This document shows, piece by piece, positions 62,973 to 64,000 of a stretch of DNA of 64,000 nt (the stretch's first letter is position 1; every line of letters begins with the position of its first letter). The translations under genes and the position numbers were made by a program. The stretch comes from Dipylidium caninum (Eukaryota; Platyhelminthes; Cestoda; Cyclophyllidea; Dipylidiidae): positions 124,001 through 188,000 of the forward strand of contig QEYB01001162.1 of assembly GCA_017562135.1 (NCBI GenBank), given 5' to 3'. The notes under the pieces were generated by a model. That model ran no database searches. It saw nothing but the letters and a program-made list of their open reading frames with translations, and was not told the origin of the DNA.

Positions 62973-64000
62973 ATGGCCAATTTCACCATTCGCAAATTGT
63001 TGGATCTCGATGATAACGACAGGGCGAAAGCCCCTGTGGCGCCTGCCAACCCAGTTCGCCCGAGCAAGGGTAAATTTCGCCCTGGCTTGTGCTTCCCCCC
63101 CCCTCCCCGCCCCCACGCCTCCGCCTCCGCCTCCGGCCCCGTCTCGCGTCTCTCTGGTCCGCATCTGCCGCCCGTCGGGGCGCTCCTCCTCGGTGTGGCT
63201 GGTCGCAGACCCTCATTTCACCCGCCTGTGAATGACCACTCGGCTGCCACTCGTCTGCACTATACAGTTTATTTTTATTTATTTATTTCTTTTTTTTGCT
63301 GTAGCTGCGGTGAATCTGATACGTCCGGTGGTGGCCAAGGAGAGCGCCGCTGTGAAGCCCGACACGGCGACAATCATGTCTTCTTTTACACCCATCCAAC
63401 CGAAATTGCCGCCGACTCCGCAGTTACCGCCTCCAAGTGTGCCGCATTTGATCCCCGAGGCGGCCACGGTACTGCCGATATTCTCGTCCTCCAGCGGCCT
63501 CATCGTCAACTCGTCGTTGAAAATTGATGCTGCAGGCCAAAGAGCCTTTGACACTGTCTGGCACATCCCAGCGGGGCGACCTCTGGTGGGCACTTTCAAT
63601 GGTGTGAATGCGCCGACGATGATTCCACTGTTTGCACCATCGGGACCGACTGTTGTGTGCACGCCGAGGCCGATGGTGCAGCAGCAACAGCAACAGCAGC
63701 AGGCATTCCGACCGCAAATAACGCCGGCCGCTGGTCCACCCCAAGGAGGTCGGCCCGAAACTCGAGTGTCGACTCCCTTTCCGATCGTCTGCTTCACGAA
63801 TACCCCGGTGGTCGGCGGGCAGGTGCAATTCCGTCAACCGGCGCCGCCAGCGCCGCCGCCTCCGTTGCCGCCTCTCATTACTCCGGCCAAAAAAGACCCA
63901 CGCGTTGTCCGAGACACCTTCAACTTTTCCAATTGTCCACTGCTTCAACAACTGGTCTCGGCTCCGGACGATCCGCCCGTTAAGAAAGTGGTCATGCCTC
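62973..64000 (+). CDS. Partial Pro/Gln-rich protein with eh1/TN-like N-terminus, runs off window
   Basis: Exon 1 (62973-63069) encodes MANFTIRKLLDLDDND followed by an Ala/Pro/Lys stretch and ends phase 1 at AAG G|GTAAAT. Exon 2 starts at 63305 after TTGCTGTAG, and its open frame continues to the window edge (about 230 codons). FTIRKLLDL resembles the TN/eh1 motif (FSVKDILDL type) at the start of NK-class homeobox proteins, which binds Groucho co-repressors. Exon 2 is rich in Pro, with an eight-residue Gln run, [12 protein letters not shown] and a FNFSNCPLL block near the end. These features suit a transcriptional regulator, but no homeodomain or other DNA-binding domain lies in the window, so the family is a guess. 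The 235-nt intron contains a C-run and a T-rich tract. Confidence 0.55.
63678..63701 (+). repeat. CAG/CAA repeat encoding polyglutamine
   Basis: Eight glutamine codons (CAG and CAA mixed) in exon 2 of the partial third gene. Confidence 0.85.

Noticed and set aside
1..64000. tRNA genes, rRNA, CRISPR arrays and transposons with terminal repeats
   Set aside because: Looked for T-loop-like GTTCGA contexts, regularly spaced repeats and long inverted or direct terminal repeats. The few GTTCGA hits lie in exons or lack a cloverleaf, and no spaced repeat array or terminal repeat pair was seen by eye.

Overview
This window is eukaryotic, animal nuclear DNA. The coding sequence is cut into many exons with GT-AG (a few GC-AG) introns, and the dominant gene is a ryanodine receptor (RyR), the intracellular Ca2+-release channel of muscle and neurons. 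Non-vertebrate features (a single insect-like RyR with two canonical EF-hands) point to an invertebrate. A cluster of introns of about 69-85 nt, low-complexity Gly/Ser/Ala insertions in the protein and a possible trans-splice acceptor just before the first ATG fit a parasitic flatworm (a tapeworm would be my first guess). The species call is an inference and not firm.

Layout. 1-1168: upstream DNA with microsatellites and no supported gene. 1178-60325 (+): one RyR gene that I resolve into 90 coding exons, whose phases chain without a break except for one single-base frame error at about 50825. The spliced coding sequence is about 17.8 kb, or about 5,940 residues, against about 5,000-5,150 for most animal RyRs. 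In order it encodes a Ser/Ala-rich N-terminal extension, the IP3R/RyR N-terminal domain and MIR region, RIH, SPRY1, RyR repeats 1-2, SPRY2, SPRY3, the long solenoid with a second RIH, RyR repeats 3-4, a calmodulin-binding segment, RIH-associated domain, two EF-hands, the transmembrane pore with its GGGIGD filter, and the C-terminal zinc-binding domain. Extra length comes mostly from insertions in exons 38-39, 45, 50, 60 and 68-70.

5575-6279 (-): inside the 5.6-kb first intron of RyR, on the opposite strand, lies a complete two-exon p24-family cargo receptor gene (TMED10-like) with its own poly(A) signal. 60326-62909: intergenic DNA, no supported gene. 62973-64000 (+): the 5' end of a third gene, with a TATA box, a short first exon carrying an eh1/TN-like motif and a Pro/Gln-rich second exon that runs off the window. 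It may be an NK-type homeobox or other repressor-type transcription factor, but no DNA-binding domain is inside the window.

RyR and TMED10 have no direct pathway link. RyR releases Ca2+ from the ER/SR and p24 proteins shuttle between ER and Golgi, so their nesting is structural. Notable sequence signals are three GC-AG introns, a 44-nt intron, three copies of a 16-bp intronic inverted motif GTCACA-N4-TGTGAC, altered residues in the otherwise near-invariant S4-S5 linker, and the single-base frame break. I found no mobile element, CRISPR, rRNA or tRNA that I could support.
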